Shown: in pieces, positions 36,591-59,330 of the stretch
Layout: each line of letters opens with the position of its first letter
Numbering within the stretch: the stretch's first letter is position 1
DNA from: Zeus faber
Taxonomy: Eukaryota; Chordata; Actinopteri; Zeiformes; Zeidae
Reading direction: 5' to 3'
NCBI GenBank assembly: GCA_960531495.1
Contig: OY482849.1
Coordinates: 31,560,518-31,624,517 of the forward strand
DNA: 64,000 bases
The notes under the pieces: model-generated
Databases searched by the model: none
What the model was told of the DNA's origin: nothing
The model's input: the letters and a program-made list of their open reading frames with translations, nothing else
Program-made: the position numbers and the translations under genes

Positions 36591-37089
36591 GTTTACACAC
36601 TCTTGTAGAGTTTACTTCCTAAGAGGAAGATGACAATTTTTGATAGCTCAGATATTTCAAAACTGTGCCGAGAAGTCTGTGTAAATAAGGTGGTGTGGGA
36701 ATTAAAAAAACCTTTATGAAAAACAAAAGACAAAAAGACTGAGAAAGCAGAGTTTGTCTGACACACGCCACCGCCATGAATTGTCCCTGAATATACACCT
36801 TTTAAACTGAATACCCACACCAAAGAGCGGGCTGGCCGGCTGGACTGGATGGAACTGCACCCGATGGGTGGCCAGAGGAGCTACCGGGTCCTGAGTGAGC
36901 TGGTCACGGGAAGCAAGAACAGTGGCCTAGCGGTGAGTCAACCACACTCCAACCCCAAGACAGGAAAGGTTACATTGACCAAGGAAAGTTTTGGTAACAT
37001 CATTCATGTCTCATGCAATATGTAGGGAGAGACGCCTGGTTATGGGTTTGCTGACCTTAGATATTTAGGATTTACCATAAGCGGGGATT

Positions 37090-38900
37090 GAGCGTAGCAG
37101 TGTAACAGATGTCCTTCGTGATTTTCTGGACTGGTCAGTCTTTGTTTATGTTAATGTATCCTCCTCTTCTCCCTGAAGATGAGGAAAACATCCAGCATGT
37201 GAGACCGGTTCTCCAAAGACTACTGGAGAACAAACTATTCATCGAAGGTGAGAAGTGCAAATTCCATGTAAACTCTGTTGGTTTTCTTTAATACATTATT
37301 GAGAGTGGGCAGATGAAGGCGGATCCTGGAAAAATTCAGGCAAGGGAATGGTGGCCCATACCCACATCCCTGAAGCAACTCCAGCAGTTTCTGAGTTTCG
37401 CTAACTTTTAGAGGGGGTTCATCAGAAACTAGAGCTGTGTGGCTGTGCCTCTTACCAAGCTCACCTCTTCAGCTACACCATTTTCCCTGACCCCTGAGGC
37501 AGATGCTGTCTTCACCGGGCTAAAGAGAGACTTCACATCCGTACCTGTCCTCGTCCAACCAGACCCTTCACATCAGTTCATTGTAGACGTTGATGTGTTG
37601 ATGTTTCATGCTCGCATGCACGGTGTGTGCCCACAGTAAGTCATCTCACCAGGCATCCACCAGCCTACTCCATCCCCTATCGGTCCCAAGTCGACCACAG
37701 AGCCACATTGGCCTCAACTTTGTAACCGGACTTCCACCATGTCAAGGTAACACCATCATATTCACCAATTTAAGCAGATTTTCCAACGCTGTTTTCCAAA
37801 ACTCCCCACAGCCTCGGAAACCGCTGATCTCCTGGTCAACAACGCTGTCTGACTCCACGGGATCCCACATCGTCTGTGAACATGGATCCCAATTCATATC
37901 CCAGGTATGGAAAGCCTTCTGTCAGGCTCTACATCTTCCATCTGTGAGTCTCATCATGTTCCCAGTCCCCCCACTGGACAGACGGAGCAGACAACTAGGA
38001 CCTGGGAGCTCAGCTTTTTTGTCTCACAGCCCAGAACCCCTCCTCCTGGAGTAATTATCTTCCCTGGATTGAATACGATCACAATTCCTTGTCTAGTGCT
38101 GGCATGGGTGTGTCAGCCTTTGAACTCTCTCCCGGTTATCAGCCGCCTCTGTTCCCGGTTCAGGAGGATGAAATCGCTGTGACCTTGGTCCACGCCTATC
38201 TTTGCCACTGTCACAAGGTGTGGAAGGATGCCCGCTCTGCCAACCGCAACCGCCGACCGTCACCGGACTCCAGCTCCCAACTACCAGCCAGGTCAGAGAG
38301 TTTGGCTTTATTCCAAGGATATCCCCTTACAAACCGAATCCAGAAAACTAACACCTTGATACATTGGACCCTATGAGATAGACTGTATCTTCCCCACTCA
38401 GTTACCCTGAAGCTGCCTCCCTCCATGAGAATTCATCCCACTATGGTGATGCGATGAACACACACACAGACGGGGCTACATAATTCTACAAACAGTTAGT
38501 GGCAGTATTAACCGTGGCCCCTTTAAGAACGGCCCCAGTCTGGATGACTCTGGATGTTAAGTGCTTTTTTTTTTTTCACTGTTTTTGAGTGGACATGTGA
38601 ATAAAGCAGCTGAGGCTTCCTGCTGCAAAATAAGTCATGTATATTTGCACAAACACTACACCACTTTCCATGTGGAAACCTGTTTCTATCAGTCCATTGT
38701 ACCATCCGGCTGTTCCCCCTCCACCCACCCAGGTCATCGATGAGCACCCTCCGGCGGCTTTTGGACATGCAAGGCTTGGATACGGCCCAGAGAAATGCAG
38801 CTGGATATCCCGCCAGCTCATCTTGGACCCCTCCCTCATCCAGGAAGTCCATAGAGACCACCCTGACAAGCCCGGTGGTTTTGCCTTGAAGCTCTCGCCT
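37090..38900 (+). pseudogene. Decayed Ty3/gypsy chromovirus pol fragment 2
   Basis: Broken frames keep the order reverse transcriptase ([21 protein letters not shown], about 37195-37265), RNase H (37440-37600), integrase (GLNFVTGLPPCQG and CEHGSQFISQVWKAF, about 37710-37920), the post-integrase segment (FELSPGYQPPLFPVQE, about 38118-38165) and a chromodomain-like tail (GYGPEKCSW and DPSLIQEVHRDHPDKPG, about 38776-38875). The tail is characteristic of chromoviral gypsy elements common in fish. Several stops and frameshifts separate the pieces, so the copy is dead. It overlaps in pol content with fragment 1, so they are separate insertions or a rearranged pair. Confidence 0.85.
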
Positions 38901-40080
38901 AGAGGCTCTCGGGGGAGTGAGCGTGCCTGGCTCTCCGCCAGCCACGCTCACTCCCTCGTCCCCCTGGCCTGCTCAGCTCAGCTCTGCATTCCCCTTCATG
39001 CCTACAACAAACCCCTTTTCATATTACATAATTCCATTGTCTGTGTTTGGATGCGCCTTACTGATCGTAACAGCAGGAAACCAACAAGTACAAGTTAAAC
39101 ATTCAGTTAGAATTTATTGTATACAAGTAAACGCTGTTAAATATTTTGCCCTCGTGTTCTAAAAAGGTTTGTACTGTATATCAAAAATACAGCCAAGAGA
39201 AAATGATGTGTATTGCAGGAGTGCTACTATTTAGGCTTGTTTGAGAACCCACAATTACCATGATACAATCTAAAAGTAGTGCTTTGCTTCAGTTCCAGGT
39301 GCCTTACACATTTAATTTAGGTTGTGAAATATTATACTAGAGCCTCTCTAAACACAAATGCCACTTTAAGACAGAAAAGAGAGAAGCTGTTATCAAGACA
39401 TTGTTTAAGAAATGCAAAGGTTTTGAAAGTCTCTCAATGCAAAGTTAACAGTCTAGCCTCAAAATCGCAAATTTTCTATCTTTTGACTCGGGGTGTTGAT
39501 CAAAGTAGTAGATCAAAATATTAGGGATGGGACGGTTGATGCCGATGCGCAGATGCTTGATCCGCTCTGGTGAAGGGCGCTGGTTCGGCACGGTGCGTCG
39601 GGCTTGTGACGAACGACCATTGTCTCATGAACGACGACGTCAGAGCGTGAACGACCCACTGGAAGGGGTGTGGCTGGTGATCCCAGCCCGATGAAAAATG
39701 GCATGAAACCAGATTACACACGTCGAATACATAGAAATAAATTTGACTGATAGTTGGATATGGGATGAAATAAACAGATGTAGGAAAGGTAATTAATAGA
39801 ACAGAGGAGACCACAAGCGGGAATAGGATCTATTGGATGACAATATATAAAAATAAATGTGTAAATAAATACAATTATACAGGCCCGTGCAGAGACGGTA
39901 AGAGGGGCAGGTACTCGCGTACCCTCGCACCCCCCCCTTCTGCCCCGTTGTCTTTGCCCCATTTCCCATGTATTCTAAGCACTGATGTTGAAATGCTTAA
40001 GTTTAGAGTGTTTACAACACATTGTAATCTAGTCCGTCAGCTCACCCAAACTGTACTCCGGGCACTCTCTTTGCATCGGC
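38901..40080. other. Repeat-rich intergenic DNA, families not identified
   Basis: No gene is recognised. A stretch at about 39530-39700 has the mixed character of a degraded transposable element, but without ends or protein similarity that I can name. Confidence 0.35.
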
Positions 40081-40084
40081 TCTG

Positions 40085-40215
40085 CTTCTCACCAGGGTCT
40101 GTCAGACCACACCATCCAGATCCTAGGACGCTGGTCCTCTCAAGCTCAGCACAGATACATCCGCACCAACCTCCGGGATCGCCGACGAGCCCACGCAAGC
40201 CTCAGCCATATTAGG
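40085..40215 (+). pseudogene. C-terminal fragment of a transposon tyrosine recombinase
   Basis: One frame reads HQGLSDHTIQILGRWSSQAQ followed closely by a RYIRT segment. This matches the catalytic C-terminus (G..D..IQ.LGRW.S.A...YI, with the Tyr nucleophile) of tyrosine recombinases from DIRS/Ngaro or Crypton elements. Nothing upstream continues the protein, so it is a relic. Which element class it came from cannot be decided from this piece. Confidence 0.55.
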
Positions 40216-41161
40216 AGTTTTTGGGGATTTGAGGGATGGCTGAGGCCTGACACCTTTAAGCCTCCATCTTCCATCCTGAGTCAAGACTCTTGGTTTCACC
40301 AAGCTCGCCATTCATTTATCATCCCCTCATCGTCGCTATCATCACCTTCACCTTATCTCCATTATTATCATTCCATATTTTTGCTTCTCATCTTCATAAA
40401 CCTACAACTCAATCTTTTTGTTGTGTGGTCTCTAACTCGTGAAATTAGTTTTATCATTTCTCTTCTGTTCTCAAATGAGTTGGCGGGAGTCATTTTGCGT
40501 TCTTTTCTGACAATTTGGAAATATTTCTCACCCTCCCCCCTTGACAGTAACATTACTTGATAAGGTCTTATCTGTGGTGTTATGTCTCAGCGTAACCATC
40601 CATCGCAGGAGGCTGCGGTGCTAAACAGTGGGTGGTTAGTTAGGTAGGCCAGTTTATAATAGAACATACTGTATATGCAATTTGAAAGCAGATTACTACA
40701 TACTGATAATAAGATCTGCTGTTGCATTGTGCCTTTATAATGCTGTCATGCTCATTTTGGGAGAGAGCCATGTTTATTGCCTTCCCCTTTTCAGAGGCGC
40801 TGCCACCATAGTCAGGTCTGTTCTTGTGACATGTGGATTTGAATAAAAGCAATCCTGCTCATGGCGCATTTGCCTGCATGATGTGTATCTGTCCAGGTGA
40901 TTGGGCGGCGGCGTATGGAGGGTCCTGGAACATGCAAACAAAAGGCAAATTAAAAGGGGTTATATAGAAGGTGGTGATGGCCTTACGTCATCCTCTGGAA
41001 AAATCTTTAGCTGTTTGAAGGTTATGGACACCGGCAGGTAGATCCGCCACCAATTACCTCTCAATTATATTCAATTCAATAACAGAAATTCACAGATTCG
41101 CTGTGGACATATCTTTGTTCTTCAAGTCTGATATTGGACTGCGTATCAGTTGTTCGGAATT
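40216..41161. other. avil 5' flank, no gene seen
   Basis: No coding exon precedes the avil start. A promoter or untranslated exon of avil may lie here, but I see no decisive signal. Confidence 0.4.
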
Positions 41162-48145
<6,984 letters not shown>

Positions 48146-48232
48146 GCCGCCCGCAGGCCGAGGCCAATCGAAAGCCAATTGGCGTTGAGCTTGGCTTTCA
48201 GTATCGGCAACTTTATATGTGATTTAAATCGA

Positions 48233-48238
48233 AATAAA
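48233..48238 (+). terminator. Candidate avil polyadenylation signal
   Basis: AATAAA lies 88 bases after the avil stop codon, a normal spacing for a short 3' UTR. Confidence 0.6.
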
Positions 48239-48259
48239 TGCTGAAGGATAACTTTCACT

Positions 48260-49140
48260 TGAAATGGTTTCGGGGGCCGTATTGAACGGATGTTGGCCGA
48301 TGCCGCCTGCCCAAACTGTGTCGCGTAGAACCAACGGCAGCTGATCCATCAAGCCGCTGGGTGTGAGGATGGGGTGGGGACTGGACGGTGGACGGGAGGT
48401 TCCAGCGCATTCTGCCCCGGTTCACTTTTAAGGCGATGGAATCGAAAAGACGGTCAGGAAGCTGTTGAGCTTGGATCAGGGGTTACGAAAGCCATACAAA
48501 TATTTTGGAGCTTTAAAAAGTGCTGACCTTTGAATCCCTTTGCCCTTTGCACACACAAACACGTTGCCCTCCTCCGGGAGCTTCCCATCACATCGTGAGA
48601 CGGACAAACCTTCCCATAAAAATAATAATAAAAACATGCAGTGTTTTCCACACCTCGCCACCGACTGACGAGCCGCGGCAGCGGAGTGAGTTTGAAGTGG
48701 TGCCTTTAACCGTGTACAATGCCAAACCACTTTGAGTGAAAACAACAAAATGCTGCATTTGACACACTAATGTAGAAGTTGATCTACTGTACCTGGCTGC
48801 AGCCTGCAGAACGGGGCGGCGTTCCACGTCCAACGTCCCATTATGAGATCCGGGGGGGGGGGGGCCCGACGCGATTCCATTGGTCTGACCGTGGAAGTTG
48901 GGCAGAGTTAAAAATCCGTTTCATCGGTTTGGACGTGGGTTTGGGCAGGTTCGAGAACACAGACAGCGCATGAAATGAAAAGGACCGGCTGGTGTACCTG
49001 CTAAAATTATGAAGGGAAGCGTTCCACCGTGAACGTCCTGTTTCGTATTGTAAACACAACGATCACTTTGAACCATGAGTCAACAAGTTAAACATCCATA
49101 AAATTCACCACAGAAAATGAGGCAGGTATAAGATTAGAGG
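48260..49140. other. Intergenic, nothing recognised
   Basis: No gene or named repeat is visible. A 12-base G run lies near 48853. Confidence 0.4.
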
Positions 49141-49142
49141 TG

Positions 49143-49299
49143 GTTAAGTATAGGTATAATGTTATAGATGGTTAAGTTCAGGTGTAATGTTATAGATGGT
49201 TAAGTTCAGGTATAATGTTATAGATGGTTAAGTTCAGGTGTAATGTTATAGATGGTTAAGTTCAGGTATAATGTTATAGATGGTTAAGTTCAGGTATTG
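49143..49299. repeat. 28-bp minisatellite with alternating variants
   Basis: Five full units and one partial unit start at 49143, 49171, 49199, 49227, 49255 and 49283. Units alternate between GGTATAATG and GGTGTAATG at the same position, so the array also has a 56-bp higher-order period. Confidence 0.95.
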
Positions 49300-49699
49300 T
49301 TGAGTGCCAGGAGAACCTCAGCGCTCCCAAGGTGCTGGCGAGGGACAGCAGGACCATGGAAGCCCACGTGCAGGTAGAGTGCAGTTGGGGAAAGTCACTG
49401 ATAATCAGTATAATCATTCCCAGTTGCTTGGTTCCTGGGAATAGCAAACACGTGGCAGTTGATTGCATGTGACCCACTTACCTGCCTACTGAAGCCTGAC
49501 CGCCTCTCCCCGCATGGGAAGGAGAGGGATCTCTCAGCACGCTGCCAGATAAGCTGCAGGGCCCGTTCCAAAAAATTAACCCACGAAAACCAATACCCCG
49601 GTGCAGGAAGAACCTCAGCTGCTTTATTGATTATTTTTTTCCTTTTGCCTGGTAAAATAAAATCCAACCTTGGTGTAATTGAACACTGTCTCTGGCAAT

Positions 49700-49820
49700 T
49701 TAAATTTTCCAACTTCGGAAGTGCCGATCACAGCCCTGGGGTGCCACATGTGGTGGAGAATGCGCCACCGCATGTGGCACCCCCCGATCCAGCCGCTCAT
49801 TTGAATTTTGGAAAATTTAA
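49700..49820. mobile_element. Nested inverted-repeat element (MITE-like)
   Basis: Outer 13-bp arms (TTAAATTTTCCAA at 49700-49712; exact inverse at 49808-49820) enclose an inner stem of 19 bases per side with one mismatch (49738-49756 and 49765-49783, containing GGTGCCACATG). The loop is eight bases. The arrangement is symmetric and could be a small MITE or a structured RNA; the sequence does not decide. Confidence 0.6.
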
Positions 49821-50284
49821 GCACTACTGCGTTGCAAGGCGGAGAAATGGAAGAAGCCCTGGGCGGCCTGCTGAAGGGACAACTGGAGCTCCAGGCAGAT
49901 GTGGCGACCTGGTCCCAAGGTGGGTAAGTTCAGGAATAAGCTTAGGCTTCGGCCAAAATCCGAGGCTTTTCTCTCATTTGTGACTCAGATCCGTTGTTTT
50001 GGTGCCAGTGTGAACAGCACAAACCACACGGAATCTGGTCTTTTCAATTCAGAATCTGGCCACTTTCACACGAGACAAAAACAACAAAAAAAAGTACCCC
50101 CGTGCCTTGAGGATAAACTCCGCCCCCGACGTCGGATCCGACAACCAGAGCGAGGCCCACTGCCCCCACCCCCACCGCAGCAACCCCACCCGCCTGCCAC
50201 TGTAAGCAGCGTATACAGCCCGGAAAAGAAATAACAGATGGATAAATAGACCGGCCCAGCTCAGGTTCAGTTACAAATTTGAGG

Positions 50285-50430
50285 TTATTGTATTTTACTG
50301 CAGTATTTCCATTTTATGCAGCTTTATACTTCTGCTCCACTACATTCAGAGAGAAAAAAAAACAACTTTTTTACTCCACTACATTTAGCTGACAGCTAAA
50401 GTTACGGGTGACTCAGATAACATTTTTTTT
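50285..50430. repeat. Dispersed teleost repeat (ACTCCACTACATT type)
   Basis: The string TACTTCTGCTCCACTACATT, the later ACTCCACTACATTTA and the GACAGCTAAAGTTAC end are typical of a very common percomorph interspersed repeat. The limits are approximate and the family name is not certain. Confidence 0.55.
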
Positions 50431-50694
50431 TATACCCTTCCTGTCCAGTGAAAACGATGCAGCTACAAATGTGGTGATTTTGAATGTTTTTGATAAACTG
50501 GAGGATCCTTTATGGGTTGAGAGCATGCTCCTACTTAAGATAAATAAACTATTCTAAAAATAAAGCCTTGGATTTGGTGGAAAATGCATTGTCACAAAGC
50601 CACGGTGGGCGGGATGAAACATCTCACAATGAGCCCCGGGGCGGGTGAGCACTAGAATACCAGACTGTGTGACAAAACTAAACTAAATGCTTAG

Positions 50695-50916
50695 AATATT
50701 ACTTTAATCCTAGGTGGTGCAGCAAATCGTATTTGTAAAATGACCTGTCTATGAAAAACGTATCAAATTTCAAACATTTGTATTTTGAATTGTTAAGTTC
50801 ACAAACTCCCCAATGTATAACTCCCTAATATGTAAAGGGCATTAAATCAAATAATTCATTAACACTAATACTTTGATATCCTTGATTTCCTGGAATGCAC
50901 TTCAAATGTAAAGCAT
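50695..50916. repeat. Direct repeat pair 2, copy A
   Basis: This block matches 52408-52620 in the same orientation with moderate divergence. Shared landmarks include GGGCATTAAATCAAATAA, ACACTAATACTTTGATATCC (one mismatch in copy B) and TTCAAATGTAAAGCAT. Confidence 0.8.
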
Positions 50917-50919
50917 GTA

Positions 50920-52400
50920 AAGTACTGTCAGTAGTGCTGAAACTCTCATCTCCTTTAGTAGTATGCAAAGTCACATTTCATGGACAAATAAAAAAGAATT
51001 AGGGAGATGGAGGTAATAACCTTGTCAACCTTCAATTCTATACTACACTACAGTGTGATTTTTTTATTTTTTTTTTGCATCTATACATTTCCTACAATTT
51101 TTTTTTTTTACTGTTGACAGGGATTAGTAAAAGGGAAGAGTATTTAAATTTTCTCTTAAGATGTACAGTCAATATGTGCACTCTTAAGTTAAATTGCAGT
51201 AAAATTGATGATGAACACCGTGGAATGGCCCGAAGCCCCACTCACTATGTAACATTTTTACCATAAAATAACAGCTTCAAAATCATTTTAATGGTACACT
51301 GACTTGTAATATAGAGAACGGCACATCTTTCTTTTCCACCCACCCCTCCAACGCCTGCTCTAGCACCTTGTAACTTCTGTGTTCGGCTACGAAACCGCTG
51401 GAAAAGAGCGTTGCTTTATGGCACTACGTCACTTCCTTGATGTTTAGCCCCGGTAATTAAATTTTATTTTTTTCCAAAATGTAGCGGCTCCACCTCCCCG
51501 GTACCACGGATGAGACGGGCCGGCGGCGCACCGGGCACCCACACCTCAGCCGGCGCGCTGGCACTCACTCTCATGTCGCCGCGGGGTTTGTTTCCCCTTC
51601 GACTGGCGTGTGCGAGCCGATCTGCCAGGCCGAGCACATCCGGTACCTACACCGGCAGCAGGGGGCCGATCCCCGCGTCCTCGACACATATTTGTATTTA
51701 TAACATAGATTGTTACTGAAACGTGACCGATAAGGTTCAAATTTGTCCGGTAAAATAAATTATTTTCGTAAAAACCGTGGCGTAAAGGTACCATGTCACT
51801 CAGAAACTGAAGAGGCGCCAAATCCCAAAAGTGACATAGTGCTGCTTTAAAGACTGTCACTTCGTCAAAGGGGGGAGACCATTATGAATGTGTATGTTTT
51901 GTCTTCATTTATTAAATAGGAGAAAGCTCAAGGTGGGTGTTGAGATGTTTGTAAAACATAATAAAGGCCAGCTGGATGCCACAGTCTATTTGAACAAGCT
52001 GAAATAATTGAACATTTCAATTAAAATCAGAGTGATGGGCTTCATCATTTCCAATATAGGTTGCAGTGCATGGAAGTGGTCTAGCACCTTAGCATACATT
52101 TAGGTGATAGCTGCAAAGTTGTAGCACTTGCGGCTTATTGTTGATTAATTTAACATTTTTTGGAACTGCAGAAATTTGCTATAGTGCCACCATCAGGAGA
52201 ATCAACCTCAAGATGATGTGAACGTGCACTGAGCTGCTGTGCAGAATATCATTCATTTGCATTCTTGGGAAAGCGGTTTTAGTCAGAAGAACAAAAGCAT
52301 AAATAAGAGGCCTGATGAGGATGACTGGGTTATCACTTTGATTGAGCATTAAAACAATGTTACATTCCCGTACCTTTCCAATCACCAAATCTAAAGTAAC
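50920..52400. other. Intergenic between repeat copies, no gene seen
   Basis: A GC-rich patch near 51,490-51,680 carries an Arg/Ala-rich ORF without family resemblance. The rest is AT-rich. Confidence 0.4.
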
Positions 52401-52407
52401 TGCTCAG

Positions 52408-52620
52408 ATTATAACTTTTATCCTAAATGGTGCAGCATATTGTATTTGTAAAATGAGAATTTCATGGAAAGTTTACTTTACTTTTAATTTCAAACATTTG
52501 CATTGAAATGTTAAGTGGCTAAAGTCCCTAATGCTTATGAAGGGCATTAAATCAAATAACTCATCAACACCAATACTTTGATATCCTTTATTTTCTGGAA
52601 TGTATTTCAAATGTAAAGCA
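52408..52620. repeat. Direct repeat pair 2, copy B
   Basis: This is the second copy of the 50695-50916 block, about 1.7 kb away in the same orientation. Substitutions and short indels put it at an older age than a recent tandem duplication. Confidence 0.8.
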
Positions 52621-54827
52621 TTCATTTGTGTAGTTTACTATATTATTTAAACAGCAATTTCGTTACAGTAATTGCGCAAGTCATAATCCTAGTTAAAATC
52701 ACCAAACTACTAAAGAATCTCGCAAATCTTACATGAAAAGCCCAATATTTTTGAGCATTTACAAAGTCAAACACAAAGCACATACAAATAACTCAATATT
52801 CAGTTACATGAATATTTAAGCATTTTCCCTCAAAACGTAATGCAACAGATGCTGAAAATTAAAATTGTTTAAATAAGTGAAATATGAAACATTTCAGTGA
52901 AGTCTGAATTTGACCATGCCTTAAAGGATGGATGTTTCCTTTCAAATCCAAAAAGATATGTCGAAATATTGTCATTTGGAAACTTCAGCAGCTTTTATAG
53001 ATATTCATAATCAACTAGTTCAAAAATGTTCCCAAATATCATTACTCAAAAGAGACGGGGTACAGTAAGCAATGAGGATTTGTGACCTAAGCCAAGTACT
53101 TATCTGGGAAACTATGCTCAAGATACAAAACAAAAACATAAAAATGTGAAAGATATGTGGTCCACACGACAAATGCAAAAAGTAATAAAAACCCTCAACA
53201 GTTCAACAGAACAGGACTCTCTCTCAACTAGATTGTAATATTGGCAAAACGTATGACCAGTGACAAGCTCTTGTTCTTCAAAGGTTTACAGCATTTCAAA
53301 TGGCCCTAGAGCGCATATATTGTCCGTAACATACAGCTCACATAGAGAATTTTGTCCGAGCACACTCAAACACACCAACGCACTTTACGTTTGTTGAATA
53401 TAAAATATTTAGGCAACATAGAAAAACAAAACTGAAAATAAACCACTGTTGTGCTGTGGCTTTTGGCAAACACGCAAACTGAATTTTCTGTTTAAGAGAA
53501 AGGCTTTTTGGGAGAGAGATCGGCTGACATCTTATCGCTTTTGAATATGTGATTATTGTGACCTGAAGCCCTAAACATACTTAAGAGATTGGTCAGAGTA
53601 ACTGGTAAAAGGAACATAAATATATATAAAAACATTGTCCTTCTATTTAAAACAAACACCCTTTGATTATCACTTAAGTAATTCAAAAATTCCATACTTG
53701 AAATAAAAACGTTCACCAGCAAGCGTTCAAACCAATGACCAGCAGTGACCGAAATATATCTACTTAGCGACTATCCCCAGGCAAAAAAAGGTTACGATTC
53801 CCCCTAAAATTTAAGTCTATAATCAAAGTTTAGGTTTAAATACAAAAACCTGACAATTGCCTTAGAGTTCAAAGGTTTCATCTAAATTTCCAGCAAAGAG
53901 TGCAAACCATACCATGCAGCAGAACACAGCCTAGTGTAGGCCAAATGTGTCAAGTCCTCTCTCTCGTAAAGGGAATGTCTCATCCACTGATACGCAGTCA
54001 CACCATTTATTCTGCTGTACAAGAGCTTTAGAAACGTGCAAATTCCGCCAAAAACGTTTTGTTTTTTTACTCCTCATGAAACTAGCTGTATGAATTAAAA
54101 ACAACAAAAAAAAAATAATTACAAAACTCGTTTCCCTTATTTACAGCTCAACCAAAGGCAATTTCCAGTGCCTGACGGTGACCTCTGAAAACGACCCCGG
54201 CCACACAAGGCGACACCTCTTTGGATGCCATTTAAATTCAGATGGTCAGTTTTCCCAAAAGTTTGATTTGAGGAATATTTATAAAATAGCTTAAGAACTA
54301 AAGACTTCTTGGAACACGGTCGTCCATGAAAATGAAGCTAGTATTTCATTCATTCTTTAAAAAAAAAAAAAAAAAAAAAAATCACTAAAAAGACTTATGC
54401 AAAGCTACAAAAAAAAAACCAAACAAAAAAAAAACCTTTCATCCGCAGATTTTGCCGACAAGATCATCCTGTGATATGTCACAAACACTTCTGCAGACGT
54501 CTGTATTTTGTACACAGACGAGTTCTGATTTGTTCCCTGTTAACCCTTGGAATGCAAACAACCCTGACCAGATGAACACAGACGTGAAGGCAGAAATCAT
54601 TTGGTGAAATACCTCTAAGTCTGGGAAGGCTTTTAAAATACAAAAGACAGAAATGACCCGGAAAGTCATGAATGAACATTGTGTAGTTATTTCTGGAACT
54701 CCGCCCTTCCAAACCTCCAGGTTCCTGAGGCCCCTGTTCTAAAACGTAAAGAGAAGGAACCAGAGGGGCCCTTCATACCCCATTCCCGTCTTTTCTTGCC
54801 CAAAAAGAGAGCAAACAAAAACAAAAC
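52621..54827 (-). other. AT-rich DNA, possible long 3' UTR of the LRRFIP-like gene
   Basis: No coding frame is recognised for 2.2 kb beyond the stop of the minus-strand gene. A minus-strand AATAAA lies at 54006-54011. A poly-A tract near 54360 and A-rich strings near 54,410-54,437 are simple sequence. Whether transcription extends this far is not known. Confidence 0.35.
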
Positions 54828-59266
<4,439 letters not shown>

Positions 59267-59330
59267 CGGCGACTGGGTTGCGACGACGACGACGCCCCAG
59301 CTACGGATCTACGGAAGTCCGGAGGGTCCA
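59267..59330 (-). promoter_or_regulatory. 5' flank of the LRRFIP-like gene
   Basis: The start codon at 59266 lies at the right edge of a CpG-rich stretch (about 58,590-59,330). The region just upstream is the likely promoter, though no core element is visible. Confidence 0.35.
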
